In this document: one piece after another, positions 34,730 to 44,130 of the stretch
Numbering within the stretch: the first letter of the stretch is position 1
Layout of the letters: every line of letters begins with the position of its first letter
Assembly (NCBI RefSeq): GCF_011694815.1
Contig: NZ_CP050177.1
Span: forward strand, 2,097,001 to 2,161,000
Direction: 5' to 3'
Origin: Streptomyces liangshanensis
GTDB taxonomy: Bacteria; Actinomycetota; Actinomycetes; Streptomycetales; Streptomycetaceae
DNA length: 64,000 nucleotides
Notes under the pieces: model-generated
What the model saw: only the letters and a program-made list of their open reading frames with translations
Told to the model about the DNA's origin: nothing
Database searches by the model: none
Translations under genes and position numbers: made by a program

Positions 34730-35851
34730 ATGGTGAATGGCGATGACCTCCAACCGCAGCCGACGGACCGGGAGATAGAGACCCTCGACGAGTTCGACCT
34801 CAGGATCGTCGAAACCGGCGGGAAGCTCGACGGCTTCCGCCTCCAGTCCGTGGACCTGACCAGCCGTACGGACACCCTGATCGCCACCGACACCTCCGGC
34901 GCCGTGTTCCTCGGCTGCCCCATGGAGACCGACGCGCTGGCCAAGGTCCGCGCCGACGGGGCCCTGGTGTTCCCGCCCGTACCGAACCTGCCCTTCGACC
35001 CGTACCGGGGCCTCCTGTACTCCCCCGACCAGCTCTTCGACGGGCTCGCGGACCACGGGTACGACGCCACGCCGGACGCCCGGGCCTACGCGTGGTTCCA
35101 GCGCACCCGGTCGGACGGCGACGTGTTCGCCTCCATGCTGCGCTCGGTGCACGACGACGCGATCTCGGACGCCCTCGACGAACTGCTCGTCGGGGCGCGG
35201 GTGGTGGGTGTGATGGGCGGCCACGCGATGGCCCGCGGCACGGACGCGTACGCGGGGGCGGCGCGCCTCGGCCGCGCGCTGACCCGTACCGGGCTGACCG
35301 TCGCGACCGGGGGCGGGCCGGGCGCGATGGAGGCCGCGAACCTCGGCGCGTACGCCGCGCCCCACCCCGACGACATGCTGGACGAGGCGCTCGAACTCCT
35401 CGCCGAGACGCCGTCGTTCGTGCCCTCCGTCTCCGACTGGGCGCAGGCCGCCTTCGACGTGCGGGCGCGGTGGCCGAAGGGCGACGAGTCGGTGGGGGTC
35501 CCGACGTGGTTCTACGGCCACGAGCCGCCGAACGCGTTCGCCGCGCACATCGCGAAGTACTTCGCCAACGCGACCCGCGAGGACGGGTTGCTGGCGCGGT
35601 GCAACGCGGGCGTGATCTTCCTGCCGGGCGCGGCGGGGACGGTCCAGGAGATCTTCGACAACGCGACCCCGAACTACTACGAGTCGCGGGGCGAGCCGAC
35701 GCCGATGGTGCTGGTGGACCGGGAGCACTGGACGGAGACGCTGCCGACGTGGCCGCTGCTCTCGTCGCTGGCGCGACGGAGACCGATGGAGGCTCGGATA
35801 GCACTGGTCGACTCGGTAGACGACGCCCCGGCAGCGCTGGCCGCCCTGTAA
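34730..35851 (+). CDS. LOG-family (lysine decarboxylase-like) nucleotide-binding protein
   Basis: A 373-residue protein. About 130 residues of unrecognised N-terminus precede a Rossmann domain with GVMGGHAMARG, TGGGPGAMEAANLG and LPGAAGTVQEI. LOG family members hydrolyse nucleoside monophosphates (for example PpnN). The usual PGGxGTxxE motif has its second Gly replaced by Ala here; the catalytic Glu and Arg-type region remain. The ATG at 34730 (MVNGDD) is preferred. Expect a cytosolic nucleotide hydrolase; substrate open. It converges on the thiamine transporter genes across repeat island 2. Confidence 0.75.
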   Translation: MVNGDDLQPQPTDREIETLDEFDLRIVETGGKLDGFRLQSVDLTSRTDTLIATDTSGAVFLGCPMETDALAKVRADGALVFPPVPNLPFDPYRGLLYSPDQLFDGLADHGYDATPDARAYAWFQRTRSDGDVFASMLRSVHDDAISDALDELLVGARVVGVMGGHAMARGTDAYAGAARLGRALTRTGLTVATGGGPGAMEAANLGAYAAPHPDDMLDEALELLAETPSFVPSVSDWAQAAFDVRARWPKGDESVGVPTWFYGHEPPNAFAAHIAKYFANATREDGLLARCNAGVIFLPGAAGTVQEIFDNATPNYYESRGEPTPMVLVDREHWTETLPTWPLLSSLARRRPMEARIALVDSVDDAPAALAAL

Positions 35852-35880
35852 AGCCCGGCCCCGGCGCGGGTCACCGCTTT

Positions 35881-36122
35881 GTCCTCAATCGCCGGACGGG
35901 CTTGGGGGCCGGTGGGCCGCGCGGGTCACTGATTGTCCTCAATCGCCGGACGGGCTTGATGGTGCCCACTGCGGGCCGGTGGTCCCGGTGCGGCTTGTCG
36001 CCGGGGGCCGGGCCCAAACAGCCCGGCCCCGGCATTTCAAGCCCGTCCGGCGTTTGAGGACGTCTTTGACCCGCAGGGGCAACGGGCCCGAGCCCCCTCA
36101 AGCCCGTCCGGCGTTTGAGGAC
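35881..36122. repeat. Composite inverted-repeat island 2
   Basis: Two forward units (35881-35903 and 35935-35957) are followed, after a 81-base core, by two inverted units (36039-36061 and 36100-36122). The inverted units carry GCGTTTGAGG. The core contains GGTGCCCACTGCGGG and a G-rich stretch. It lies between the stops of the convergent LOG gene and the thiamine transporter ATPase gene. The spacer between its two forward units is almost identical to that of island 3. Confidence 0.92.
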
Positions 36123-36142
36123 GAAGCCCGCGAGCGCGGCGC

Positions 36143-37192
36143 TCAGCGCGACGGCGGAAGCACCACCACCTCGTCCTCCGCGAACGTCACCCCCACCACC
36201 TCCCCCTCCCGAGGCGCACCCCCCACCTCGCACTCCGCCTCCAACAAAGCCTCCCCCGCGCGGAGCGACACCCCCACCCGGCTCCCCCGGAACGTCCTCG
36301 CGGCGACAACACAACGCAACGCACCCGGCTCCCCGGACCCCGCGGACACCCGCACCCCGCCCGGCCGCACCAACAACGTCACCGCCCCCTGCGACGACCC
36401 CGCCGGCACCGGCACCCTCCCCCACGGCGTATCCGCGACGGACCCGGCGACCGTCGCCGGGACCACGTTCTCGAAGCCGAGGAAGCGCGCCACGAAGGCG
36501 GAGGCCGGCCGCTGCCACACCTCCAACGGCGTCCCGCTCTGCGCCACCCGCCCGTCCCGCATCACCACCACCCGGTCCGCGAGCGCGAACGCCTCGCCCT
36601 GGTCGTGCGTGACGGCCAGCACCGTCGTCCCCAACCGCCCGAAGAGGCCGCGCAGTTCGGCGACGAGCCGCTCCCGCAGGCTCCGGTCGAGCTGGCCCAG
36701 CGGCTCGTCGAGCATCAGCAGCCGGGGACGAGGCGCGAGCGCCCGCGCCAGCGCCACCCGCTGCTGCTCACCGCCCGAGAGCGCGGAGACGGCACGGCGC
36801 CCGGCCCCGGGCAGCCCGACGAGGTCGAGCAACTCCTCGACACGACGCGCCTGTTCGTCCCGCGAAACCCCCCGCATCCGCAGCCCGAAGGCGACGTTCC
36901 CGCCGACGTCACGCTGCGGGAACAGCTGGTGGTCCTGGAACATCAGCCCCACCCCCCGCCGGTGCACCGGCACCCCCGCCTGGTCCGCGCCGTCGAGCAG
37001 CACCCGTCCCCCGGAGAGCTCCTGGAGCCCGGCCACCACCCGCAGCAGCGTCGACTTGCCGCTCCCGCTCGGCCCCAGCACACACACGATCTCGTGCTCG
37101 GCGACCTCCAGGTCGACCGCGTCGAGCGCCGTCCTCGGGGCCTTGCGGTCGCCGAACCGTACCGTCACCCCCGCGAGACTGAGCAGCGTCAT
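36143..37192 (-). CDS. thiQ: Thiamine ABC transporter ATP-binding protein
   Basis: A 349-residue ATPase. Walker A is GPSGSGKST (near residue 40), signature LSGGEQQRVALARAL, Walker B LLMLDEPLGQLD, switch HDQGEA. About 110 residues of C-terminal domain follow, with VTLLVRPGGVRV, as in iron and thiamine importers. It powers uptake with ThiP and ThiB. Its ATG shares one base with the stop of the permease gene (TGATG). Assignment to thiamine, and not iron, rests on the ThiB gene and TPP riboswitch of the same operon. Confidence 0.87.
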   Translation of the reverse strand: MTLLSLAGVTVRFGDRKAPRTALDAVDLEVAEHEIVCVLGPSGSGKSTLLRVVAGLQELSGGRVLLDGADQAGVPVHRRGVGLMFQDHQLFPQRDVGGNVAFGLRMRGVSRDEQARRVEELLDLVGLPGAGRRAVSALSGGEQQRVALARALAPRPRLLMLDEPLGQLDRSLRERLVAELRGLFGRLGTTVLAVTHDQGEAFALADRVVVMRDGRVAQSGTPLEVWQRPASAFVARFLGFENVVPATVAGSVADTPWGRVPVPAGSSQGAVTLLVRPGGVRVSAGSGEPGALRCVVAARTFRGSRVGVSLRAGEALLEAECEVGGAPREGEVVGVTFAEDEVVVLPPSR

Positions 37193-38892
37193 CAGAATTC
37201 TCCCGAGCGGTCGGTACGGATACGTTCGAGCACGAGCAGCGACACCGCGCACACCACCATCAGCACGGTGCTCAAGGCCATCGCCTGCCCGTAGTTGAGC
37301 TCCCCGGGCCGGCCCAGCAGCCGCGCCACGGCCACCGGCAGCGTCGGCCGGTCGGGCCGCGCGATGAAGACCGTCGCGCCGAACTCGCCGAGCGAGACCG
37401 CGAAGGCGAACCCGGCCGCGACGAGCAATGCCCGCCGTACCAAGGGGAGATCGACCTCGCGCCAGGCCCGCAGCGGCGACGCGCCGAGCACCGCCGCCGC
37501 CTCGCGCAGCCGTCCGTCCACCGCCCGGAGCACGGGGAGCATGGTGCGTACGACAAAGGGCACCCCGACCAGCGCCTGGGCGAGCGGCACCAGGATCCAG
37601 GAGGCCCGCAGGTCCAGCGGCGGCTTGTCGAGGGTGATCAGGAAGCCGAAGCCGACGGTCACCGCCGAGACGCCCAGCGGCAGCATCAGCAGGGCGTCGA
37701 ACCCGCGCACGAGCCGCCCCGCCCGCCGGGTCAGCGCCGCGGCGGCCGACCCGCCCACGGCCAGGGCGATGGCCGTGGCGACCACCGCGTACTCCAGCGA
37801 GGTCCGCACCGCGTCCAGCGGCGGGACCAGGAAGGTACCGCTCGTCCCCACGGAGGTGAGCGCCCGGTAGAAGGTGAGGCCGTACCCGCCGGGGCCGTCG
37901 AAGGAGCGCTCGACCAGCACCCCGAGCGGCAGCAGGATCAGGAGGAGCACCACCGTGAGGACAACGCCGAGCAGCGTCCACTGTCCCGGCCCCTTCGGGC
38001 GGCGCGCCGTCAGCGCGGGGTCGACCAGGCGCAGCGCGGTCTCCCGCCGCCGTACGGTCCAGGCGTGCAGCGCCAGGATCGCGCCGACGGCGGCGAACTG
38101 CACGAGGGTCAGCACGGCGGCGGTCGGCAGGTCGAGCAGTTGCGCGGTCTGCCGGTAGATCTCCACCTCCAGCGTGGAGTAGGCGGGACCGCCCAGGATC
38201 TGGACGACGCCGAAGGAGGTGAAGGTGAAGAGGAAGACCATGAGGGCGGCGGCCGCGACGGCGGGGCCGAGGGCGGGCAGCGTCACCCGCCACCAGGCGG
38301 CGAGGCGGCTCGCGCCGAGGACCCGGGCGGCTTCCTCCTGGCGCGGGTCGAGCTGTGACCACAGGCCGCCGACGGTCCGTACGACCACCGCGTAGTTGAA
38401 GAAGACGTGCGCGAGGAGGATCGCCCAGACCGTCGTGTCCAGGCGCACACCCCACAGTTCGTCGAGGAGTCCGCCGCGTCCGAGGAGGGCGAGGAAGGCG
38501 GTGCCGACGACGACGGTGGGCAGGACGAACGGCACGGTGACGACGGCCCGGAGCAGGTGTCTGCCGGGGAAGTCGAAGCGGGCGAAGACGTACGCGCCGG
38601 GCAGGGCGACGACGAGGGTGAGCGCCGTGGAGGCGAGGGCCTGCCAGGTGGTGAACCAGAGGACGTCGAGGATGTCGGGGCGGCTCAGTACGTCCCCGAC
38701 GCGGCCGAACTGCCAGACGCCGTCGCTCCGCAGCCCGCGGCCGACGATCGCGGTCACGGGGTACGCGAAGAAGACCGCGAAGAACAGGACGGGCACGGCC
38801 ATGAGGCCGAGCCGTACGGCGTGTGCCCGTACGGCCCGGCGGTCCGGCTCGCGGACTACTTCACTACGAGTGAGGTCCACGTCTGGATCCAC
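37192..38892 (-). CDS. thiP: Thiamine ABC transporter permease
   Basis: A 566-residue fused double permease with about 12 membrane segments, each half with its own EAA loop (EEAARVLGASRLAAW and REAAAVLGASPLRAW). This double layout is typical of ThiP and of FbpB. The GTG at 38892 gives a 37-base overlap with the end of thiB in another frame. A second GTG at 38880 would shorten it by four residues. One operon with thiB and thiQ. Confidence 0.87.
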   Translation of the reverse strand: MDPDVDLTRSEVVREPDRRAVRAHAVRLGLMAVPVLFFAVFFAYPVTAIVGRGLRSDGVWQFGRVGDVLSRPDILDVLWFTTWQALASTALTLVVALPGAYVFARFDFPGRHLLRAVVTVPFVLPTVVVGTAFLALLGRGGLLDELWGVRLDTTVWAILLAHVFFNYAVVVRTVGGLWSQLDPRQEEAARVLGASRLAAWWRVTLPALGPAVAAAALMVFLFTFTSFGVVQILGGPAYSTLEVEIYRQTAQLLDLPTAAVLTLVQFAAVGAILALHAWTVRRRETALRLVDPALTARRPKGPGQWTLLGVVLTVVLLLILLPLGVLVERSFDGPGGYGLTFYRALTSVGTSGTFLVPPLDAVRTSLEYAVVATAIALAVGGSAAAALTRRAGRLVRGFDALLMLPLGVSAVTVGFGFLITLDKPPLDLRASWILVPLAQALVGVPFVVRTMLPVLRAVDGRLREAAAVLGASPLRAWREVDLPLVRRALLVAAGFAFAVSLGEFGATVFIARPDRPTLPVAVARLLGRPGELNYGQAMALSTVLMVVCAVSLLVLERIRTDRSGEF

Positions 38893-39965
38893 TGCTCCCG
38901 GTTGGCGGCGATCTTGTCGGGCGCCACCGTCTCCGGCTGGTCGACGGTCGCGCCGAACTCGGTGAACAGCGGCGGCAGGGGTACGGACGCGACCACGGGG
39001 TTCACGAACATGTTCAGCGGCATGTCCGCCTGGAACCGGTCGCTGATCAGGAAGTCCAGCAGCGCCTTGCCGCCGGCCTCGTTCTTGGCCCCGCCGAGCA
39101 GGCCGGCGAACTCGATCTGCCGGAAGCAGGTGCCGGTGGCGACGCCGGTGGGCGCGACCTTGGGCTGGGGCTCGGAGTACAGGACTTCGGCGGGCGGGCT
39201 GGAGGCGTACGAGACGACGAGCGGGCGGTCGCCGTGCGCCTTCCTGCCGCCGGAGGAACCGGAGAAGTTCTCGTTGTAGGCCTGCTCCCAGCTGTCGACC
39301 ACCTGGACGCCGTTGGCCTTGAGCTTCTTCCAGTAGTCCTGCCAGCCGGAGTCGCCGGAGTGCGCGACCGTACCGAGCAGGAAGCCGAGGCCGGGCGAGG
39401 ACGTGGCGACGTTCTCGGTGACGAGGAGGTTCTTGTACTGGGGCTTGACCAGGTCGTCGAAGGTCTGCGGCGGGGCGAGCTTCTTGTCCGCGAAGTATTT
39501 CTTGTCGTAGTTGACGCAGATGTCGCCGGTGTCGATCGGGGTGACCCGGTTCTTCGCCGCGTCGAGCTGGGAGTCGGCGCTGACCCGGTCGAGGCCCTTC
39601 GCCTTGTACGGGGTGAACAGGCCGTTGTCGAGGGCGCGGGAGAGCAGGGTGTTGTCCACGCCGAAGAAGACGTCACCCTGCGGGGAGCCCTTGGTGAGGA
39701 TCTCCTTGTTGAGCGCCTCGCCGGCGTCGCCGCTCTTGAGCACCTTGACGGTGTAGCCCGTCTCCTTGGTGAACGCCTTGAGCACGGCGGGAGAGGCGTT
39801 GAACGAGTCGTGGCTGACGAGCGTGACGGTCTTCGACTTCGTCCCGCTCCCGCCGCTGCCCGACGATGCCGGGCTGTCGGACCCGCCGCACGCGGCGAGG
39901 GTCGACACCCCGAGCGCGGCGACGAGCGCGAGGCCTGCTGCTGTTCTGGCGTGCTTGTTGCCCAC
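38856..39965 (-). CDS. thiB: Thiamine-binding lipoprotein
   Basis: A 369-residue substrate-binding protein. Lipobox LAAC with Cys26 after a short hydrophobic start; a Ser/Gly linker follows. The mature domain begins TVTLVSHDSFNAS and continues GDVFFGVDNTLLSRALDNG, both strong signs of ThiB. It captures thiamine or TPP outside the cell. The GTG at 39965 has AGGAGG nine bases upstream, and that ribosome site is in a hairpin (39974-39992). The leader carries a TPP riboswitch, so high TPP should switch the operon off. Confidence 0.92.
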   Translation of the reverse strand: MGNKHARTAAGLALVAALGVSTLAACGGSDSPASSGSGGSGTKSKTVTLVSHDSFNASPAVLKAFTKETGYTVKVLKSGDAGEALNKEILTKGSPQGDVFFGVDNTLLSRALDNGLFTPYKAKGLDRVSADSQLDAAKNRVTPIDTGDICVNYDKKYFADKKLAPPQTFDDLVKPQYKNLLVTENVATSSPGLGFLLGTVAHSGDSGWQDYWKKLKANGVQVVDSWEQAYNENFSGSSGGRKAHGDRPLVVSYASSPPAEVLYSEPQPKVAPTGVATGTCFRQIEFAGLLGGAKNEAGGKALLDFLISDRFQADMPLNMFVNPVVASVPLPPLFTEFGATVDQPETVAPDKIAANREQWIQTWTSLVVK

Positions 39966-39973
39966 TGGTTTTC

Positions 39974-39992
39974 CTCCTGGGAACTCCAGGAG
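39974..39992 (-). promoter_or_regulatory. Hairpin that encloses the thiB ribosome-binding site
   Basis: CTCCTGG and CCAGGAG pair perfectly (7 bp, 5-base loop). On the transcript the right arm contains most of the AGGAGG that serves the GTG at 39965. It could hide the site when the riboswitch is bound. Confidence 0.65.
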
Positions 39993-40000
39993 AAGACGCG

Positions 40001-40052
40001 GCCCTGCCCGGCGCCCGCCCGCGACGGACGCGGGCCGGGCGCCGGGCAGGGC
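40001..40052 (-). terminator. Very long GC hairpin in the thiB leader
   Basis: Arms GCCCTGCCCGGCGCCC (40001-40016) and its exact complement (40037-40052) pair; an inner 7-bp stem (40017-40023 with 40029-40035) extends the helix to 23 bp around a 5-base loop with one bulged base. It lies between the TPP aptamer and the ribosome site. No T-run follows. It may act as a terminator or attenuator. Confidence 0.7.
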
Positions 40053-40073
40053 GCAACAGCTTGAGTGATGTCC

Positions 40074-40180
40074 GAACTTCCTACCCAGAATGACCTGGGC
40101 AAGGTTCAGAGGGTCTGCGACCGGTGTCCGCTCGTGGAGCGGGATCCGTATCGCACTCTCAGCGCTGTGGCGCTCCCCTG
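40074..40180 (-). promoter_or_regulatory. TPP riboswitch (THI element) upstream of thiBPQ
   Basis: Read on the minus strand, the leader contains GGGGAGC, then GCGCTGAGAG, then ACCCTCTGAACCT, then GGTCATTCTGGGTAGGAAG, in the order and spacing of the TPP-binding aptamer (consensus CTGAGA, ACCC..TGAACCTG, and the closing GG.TA.T.CCGG-like part). Aptamers of this class bind thiamine pyrophosphate and turn off thiamine genes. It lies about 110 bases upstream of thiB. Confidence 0.92.
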
Positions 40181-40238
40181 TCGGAATATGTGTCGTACGG
40201 GAAATCTGTTGTTCAGAGCCAGATTACACAGATTCGCC

Positions 40239-41351
40239 TCAGCGTTCGGAAGCGGCCAGCTGCCCGCACGCTCCGTCGATCTCCTGGCCCCGGGTGTCGC
40301 GTACGGTCACCGGCACGCCGTGGCGCGCGATCGCCTCGACGAACGCCTTCTCGTCCTCGGGGCGCGAGGCCGTCCACTTCGAGCCCGGGGTCGGGTTGAG
40401 GGGGATCAGGTTGACGTGAACCCGCTTGCCCTTGAGCAGCCGGCCCAGCCGGTCGCCCCGCCACGCCTGGTCGTTGATGTCCCGGATCATGGCGTACTCG
40501 ATGGAGATCCGGCGGCCGGACTTCGCCGCGTACTCCCATGCGGCGTCGAGCACCTCCGGCACCTTCCAGCGGGTGTTGACCGGTACGAGGGTGTCGCGCA
40601 GCTCGTCGTCGGGCGCGTGGAGCGACACCGCGAGGCGGCACTTGAAGCCCTCGTCGGCGAACCGCAGCATCGCCGGGACCAGGCCGACCGTCGAGACGGT
40701 GATCCCGCGCTGCGAGATGCCGAGGCCGTCGGGCTCGGGGTCGGTGAGCCGGCGGATCGCGCCGATGACCCGGTTGTAGTTGGCGAGCGGCTCGCCCATG
40801 CCCATGAAGACGATGTTGGAAAGCCGTGCGGGACCGCCGGGCACCTCGCCGTCGCGCAGGGCGCGCATGCCGTCGACGATCTGGTGCACGATCTCGGCGG
40901 TCGACAGGTTGCGGTCGAGGCCGGCCTGGCCGGTGGCGCAGAACGGGCAGTTCATCCCGCACCCGGCCTGGGACGAGATGCACATGGTGACCCGGTCCGG
41001 GTAGCGCATGAGGACGGACTCGACCAGCGTGCCGTCGTGGAGGCGCCACAGGGTCTTGCGGGTGGTGTCGTCGTCGCAGGAGATGTGCCGTACGACGGAC
41101 ATCAGGTCGGGCAGCAGCTCCGACGCGAGCTTCTGCCGCGCCCCGGCGGGGATGTCGGTCCACTGCTCGGGGTCGTGCGCGTAGCGGGCGAAGTAGTGCT
41201 GGGAGAGCTGCTTGGCGCGGAACGGCTTCTCGCCGATGGCCGCGACGGCGTCACGGCGCTCGGCGGGCGTGAGGTCGGCGAGGTGCCGCGGCGGCTTCTT
41301 GGCTCCGCGGGGCGCGACGAAAGTGAGTTCTCCGGGGGTCGGCGGGGCCAT
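40239..41351 (-). CDS. rlmN: 23S rRNA (adenine2503-C2)-methyltransferase
   Basis: A 370-residue radical-SAM enzyme. The cluster motif CGMNCPFC gives Cys131, Cys135 and Cys138. [10 protein letters not shown] is the SAM-binding GxGE motif; [14 protein letters not shown] and [10 protein letters not shown] follow in family order. The C-terminal cysteine that carries the methyl group is in GACGQ. RlmN methylates A2503 of 23S rRNA and A37 of some tRNAs. The gene stands alone between the thiamine leader and a terminator that ends the rpsB-cdsA run. Confidence 0.93.
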   Translation of the reverse strand: MAPPTPGELTFVAPRGAKKPPRHLADLTPAERRDAVAAIGEKPFRAKQLSQHYFARYAHDPEQWTDIPAGARQKLASELLPDLMSVVRHISCDDDTTRKTLWRLHDGTLVESVLMRYPDRVTMCISSQAGCGMNCPFCATGQAGLDRNLSTAEIVHQIVDGMRALRDGEVPGGPARLSNIVFMGMGEPLANYNRVIGAIRRLTDPEPDGLGISQRGITVSTVGLVPAMLRFADEGFKCRLAVSLHAPDDELRDTLVPVNTRWKVPEVLDAAWEYAAKSGRRISIEYAMIRDINDQAWRGDRLGRLLKGKRVHVNLIPLNPTPGSKWTASRPEDEKAFVEAIARHGVPVTVRDTRGQEIDGACGQLAASER

Positions 41352-41470
41352 GAACGCAAGTCTCCTCGGTGCGGCGAGGCCCGATCCCCGGTGCCACGGG
41401 GAAGAGCGGCACCACGTTGCCGGTGCCGGGAGACCTCACGGGATCAGCCCCGCGCGGGCGCGGGGACCAA

Positions 41471-41502
41471 AAGGGCTCGCCACCGGTGAGTGGCGAGCCC
41501 TT
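41471..41502. terminator. Hairpin terminator after cdsA
   Basis: A perfect 13-bp stem (41471-41483 with 41490-41502, arm AAGGGCTCGCCAC) with a 6-base loop. On the minus strand it is followed by TTGG. It lies 19 bases after the cdsA stop. Confidence 0.85.
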
Positions 41503-41520
41503 CAAGAGTACCGGTGCGGT

Positions 41521-42591
41521 TCACCCCGAGCCGACGAAGATCACCAACAGCAGCCAGACCACCGGCGCGGTGGGCAGCAGCGAGTCGAGCCGGTCCATGA
41601 TGCCGCCGTGGCCGGGCAGCAGCGTCCCCATGTCCTTGATGCCCAGATCGCGCTTGATCATGGATTCGCCCAGGTCACCGAGGGTGGCGCTGGCGGCGAC
41701 CGCGATGCCGAGCAGCAGGCCCTGCCACCAGACGCCGTCGTTGATCAGGAACTGCATGCAGAGCGCGCCCGCGACCATCGCGAAGACGACCGCGCCGAGC
41801 AGCCCTTCCCTGGTCTTGCCGGGGCTGATGCGCGGCGCGAGCTTGTGGGTGCCGAAGCGCCAGCCGACGGCGTACGCGCCGGTGTCGCTGACCACCGTCA
41901 GCAGCAGGAACATCAGCACGCGCCGGGCGCCGTCGTCGGCGGTGAGCATCAGCGCGACGAAGGTGGCCAGGAACGGTACGTAGAACGCGGCGAACACACC
42001 GGCCGTGACGTCCCGCAGATACCCCTCGGGCTGCTCGGTCATCCGCCACACCAGGACGGCGAGGGCCGTCAGGGCCATGGCGACCCAGGCGCCCTCGACC
42101 CCGCGCACGTATCCGGCGACGACCATCGCGGCGCCACCGACGGCCAGCGGTACGAGCGGGGCCTTGATGCCCTTCTTCTCGTCGAGGCGGGAGGTCAGCT
42201 CCCACAGCCCGACCACGACGGCGACCGCGACGACCCCGACGAAGGCCGCCTTCACGATGAAGAGCGAGGCCACGACCACCACACCGAGCCCGACGCCGAC
42301 CCCTATGGCGGCGCGCAGGTCACGGCCCGCCCGCTTCTTCTGCGGGGGTGGCGGGGGCGCGGGCATGGGCTCCTGGGCGATCTCGTCGCGGAACACGGGG
42401 CCGCCCGCCCGGGCCGCCCCCCGGTCGTCGTCCTGGCCCCCGCCGCGGGCGGGTCCGTCGGGCACGATGGGCATGGGCCGAGTCTGCTGTGCGGCAGGCT
42501 CATCGTAGGCGGGACCCGCCGGGCCGGCCCCCTGGTCGGGCTGTCCCCAGAGGTCGGCGGTCGGCGGGGAACCCCAGGAAGAGTCGTTCAT
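41521..42591 (-). CDS. cdsA: Phosphatidate cytidylyltransferase
   Basis: A 356-residue membrane enzyme that makes CDP-diacylglycerol from phosphatidate and CTP. About 95 residues of Pro-rich, disordered N-terminus are followed by eight or so hydrophobic segments. The signature is at the C-terminal end (SPGKTREGLLGA, and GHGGIMDRLDSL). The ATG at 42591 shares one base with the frr stop (TGATG). Located behind frr as in many actinobacteria. The long cytoplasmic N-terminus is common in Streptomyces. Confidence 0.92.
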   Translation of the reverse strand: MNDSSWGSPPTADLWGQPDQGAGPAGPAYDEPAAQQTRPMPIVPDGPARGGGQDDDRGAARAGGPVFRDEIAQEPMPAPPPPPQKKRAGRDLRAAIGVGVGLGVVVVASLFIVKAAFVGVVAVAVVVGLWELTSRLDEKKGIKAPLVPLAVGGAAMVVAGYVRGVEGAWVAMALTALAVLVWRMTEQPEGYLRDVTAGVFAAFYVPFLATFVALMLTADDGARRVLMFLLLTVVSDTGAYAVGWRFGTHKLAPRISPGKTREGLLGAVVFAMVAGALCMQFLINDGVWWQGLLLGIAVAASATLGDLGESMIKRDLGIKDMGTLLPGHGGIMDRLDSLLPTAPVVWLLLVIFVGSG

Positions 42592-43148
42592 CAGACTTCG
42601 AGCAGCTCGGCTTCCTTGTGCTTGAGCAGCTCGTCCACCTGTGCCACGTACTTCGCGGTGGTGTCGTCGAGCTCCTTCTCGGCGCGGCGGCCCTCGTCCT
42701 CGCCGACCTCGCCGTCCTTGACCAGCTTGTCGATGGTCTCCTTGGCCTTGCGGCGGACCGCGCGGATCGAGATCTTCGAGTCCTCGGCCTTGGACTTCGC
42801 GACCTTGATGAACTCCTTGCGGCGGTCCTGGGTCAGCTCCGGGAACACCACCCGGATGATGTTGCCGTCGTTGCTCGGGTTGACCCCGAGGTCGGAGTCG
42901 CGGATCGCCTGCTCGATGTTGCGCAGCGCGCTCTTGTCGAACGGGGCCACCACGGCCATCCGCGGTTCGGGCACCGAGAACGACGCCAGCTGGTTGATCG
43001 GCGTCGCCGCCCCGTAGTAGTCCGCCACGATCTTGTTGAACATCGCCGGGTGCGCCCGCCCTGTGCGGATCGCGGCGAAGTCGTCTTTGGCGACCAGGAC
43101 GGCCTTCTCCATCTTCTCCTCGGCCTCGAGGAGGGTCTCTTCGATCAC
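42591..43148 (-). CDS. frr: Ribosome recycling factor
   Basis: A 185-residue protein that, with EF-G, splits post-termination ribosomes. The family core is intact ([42 protein letters not shown]). Two adjacent GTG codons are possible (43151 and 43148); the second is six bases after AGGAG and gives the usual [12 protein letters not shown] start, so I choose it. Its stop overlaps the cdsA start by one base. The gap to pyrH is 157 bases. Confidence 0.94.
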   Translation of the reverse strand: MIEETLLEAEEKMEKAVLVAKDDFAAIRTGRAHPAMFNKIVADYYGAATPINQLASFSVPEPRMAVVAPFDKSALRNIEQAIRDSDLGVNPSNDGNIIRVVFPELTQDRRKEFIKVAKSKAEDSKISIRAVRRKAKETIDKLVKDGEVGEDEGRRAEKELDDTTAKYVAQVDELLKHKEAELLEV

Positions 43149-43305
43149 CACTTGCTCCTGCGTGTCTTGAGTGGGCCGGGCCTGCTACCGGTCCTGGCGG
43201 ATCCTGCGTCGCGTCCTGCCCTGCACGGTGTCCGACCGTCAGGGCTTTGTCCATCCCCGTGCGGGGCCGTACGGATCAAGTGTCCCGCGGTGTGTCCCGC
43301 GCGAC

Positions 43306-44103
43306 TCAGCTCCGGGTGCCCTGGTCGCTCACGAGCGTGCCGATCTTCTCACCCTTGACCGCGCGCGCGATATTGCCCTCGGTCAGCAATTCGAAGACGA
43401 GAATCGGCAGCTTGTTGTCCTGGCACAGCGTGATCGCGGTCATGTCGGCGACCCGCAGGTCGCGGGCGATGACCTCGCTGTACTCCAGCGCGTCGAACTT
43501 GACCGCGCCCGGGTGGGTCTTGGGGTCGGAGTCGTAGACCCCGTCCACACCGTTCTTGCCCATCAGCAGCGCCTCGGCGTCGATCTCCAGGGCGCGCTGG
43601 GCGGCGGTGGTGTCGGTGGAGAAGTACGGCATGCCCATGCCCGCGCCGAAGATGACGACGCGGCCCTTCTCCAGGTGCCGTACGGCGCGCAGCGGGATGT
43701 ACGGCTCCGCGACCTGGCCCATCGTGATGGCCGTCTGGACGCGGGAGTCGATGCCCTCCTTCTCCAGGAAGTCCTGGAGGGCCAGGCAGTTCATGACCGT
43801 ACCGAGCATGCCCATGTAGTCGGAGCGCGCCCGGTCCATGCCGCGCTGCTGGAGTTCGGCGCCGCGGAAGAAGTTGCCGCCGCCGAGGACGATGGCGATC
43901 TGGGCGCCGTCCCGTACGACGGCCGCGATCTCACGGGCGATGGCGTGTACGACGTCGGGGTCGACGCCGAGCCCTCCCCCGCCGGCGAACGCCTCACCGG
44001 ACAGCTTCAGCATGAAGCGGCCGGCGCCCTTGGCCGGGTCGCTGCGACCCACGGTGTTGTCCTTGCCGTCGGCAGACTGGGTGGCGTCCGCGCCCTTGTT
44101 CAT
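43306..44103 (-). CDS. pyrH: UMP kinase
   Basis: A 265-residue amino-acid-kinase-fold enzyme that phosphorylates UMP. Motifs [17 protein letters not shown] and DGVYDSDP are intact. A Gly/Asp-rich tail of about 25 residues precedes the core. GAGGAG sits six bases before the ATG at 44103, so the longer frame to 44166 is not used. It follows the tsf terminator and precedes frr, the common actinobacterial order. Confidence 0.93.
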   Translation of the reverse strand: MNKGADATQSADGKDNTVGRSDPAKGAGRFMLKLSGEAFAGGGGLGVDPDVVHAIAREIAAVVRDGAQIAIVLGGGNFFRGAELQQRGMDRARSDYMGMLGTVMNCLALQDFLEKEGIDSRVQTAITMGQVAEPYIPLRAVRHLEKGRVVIFGAGMGMPYFSTDTTAAQRALEIDAEALLMGKNGVDGVYDSDPKTHPGAVKFDALEYSEVIARDLRVADMTAITLCQDNKLPILVFELLTEGNIARAVKGEKIGTLVSDQGTRS

Positions 44104-44130
44104 GGGGATCTCCTCGTGCACATACGACGA

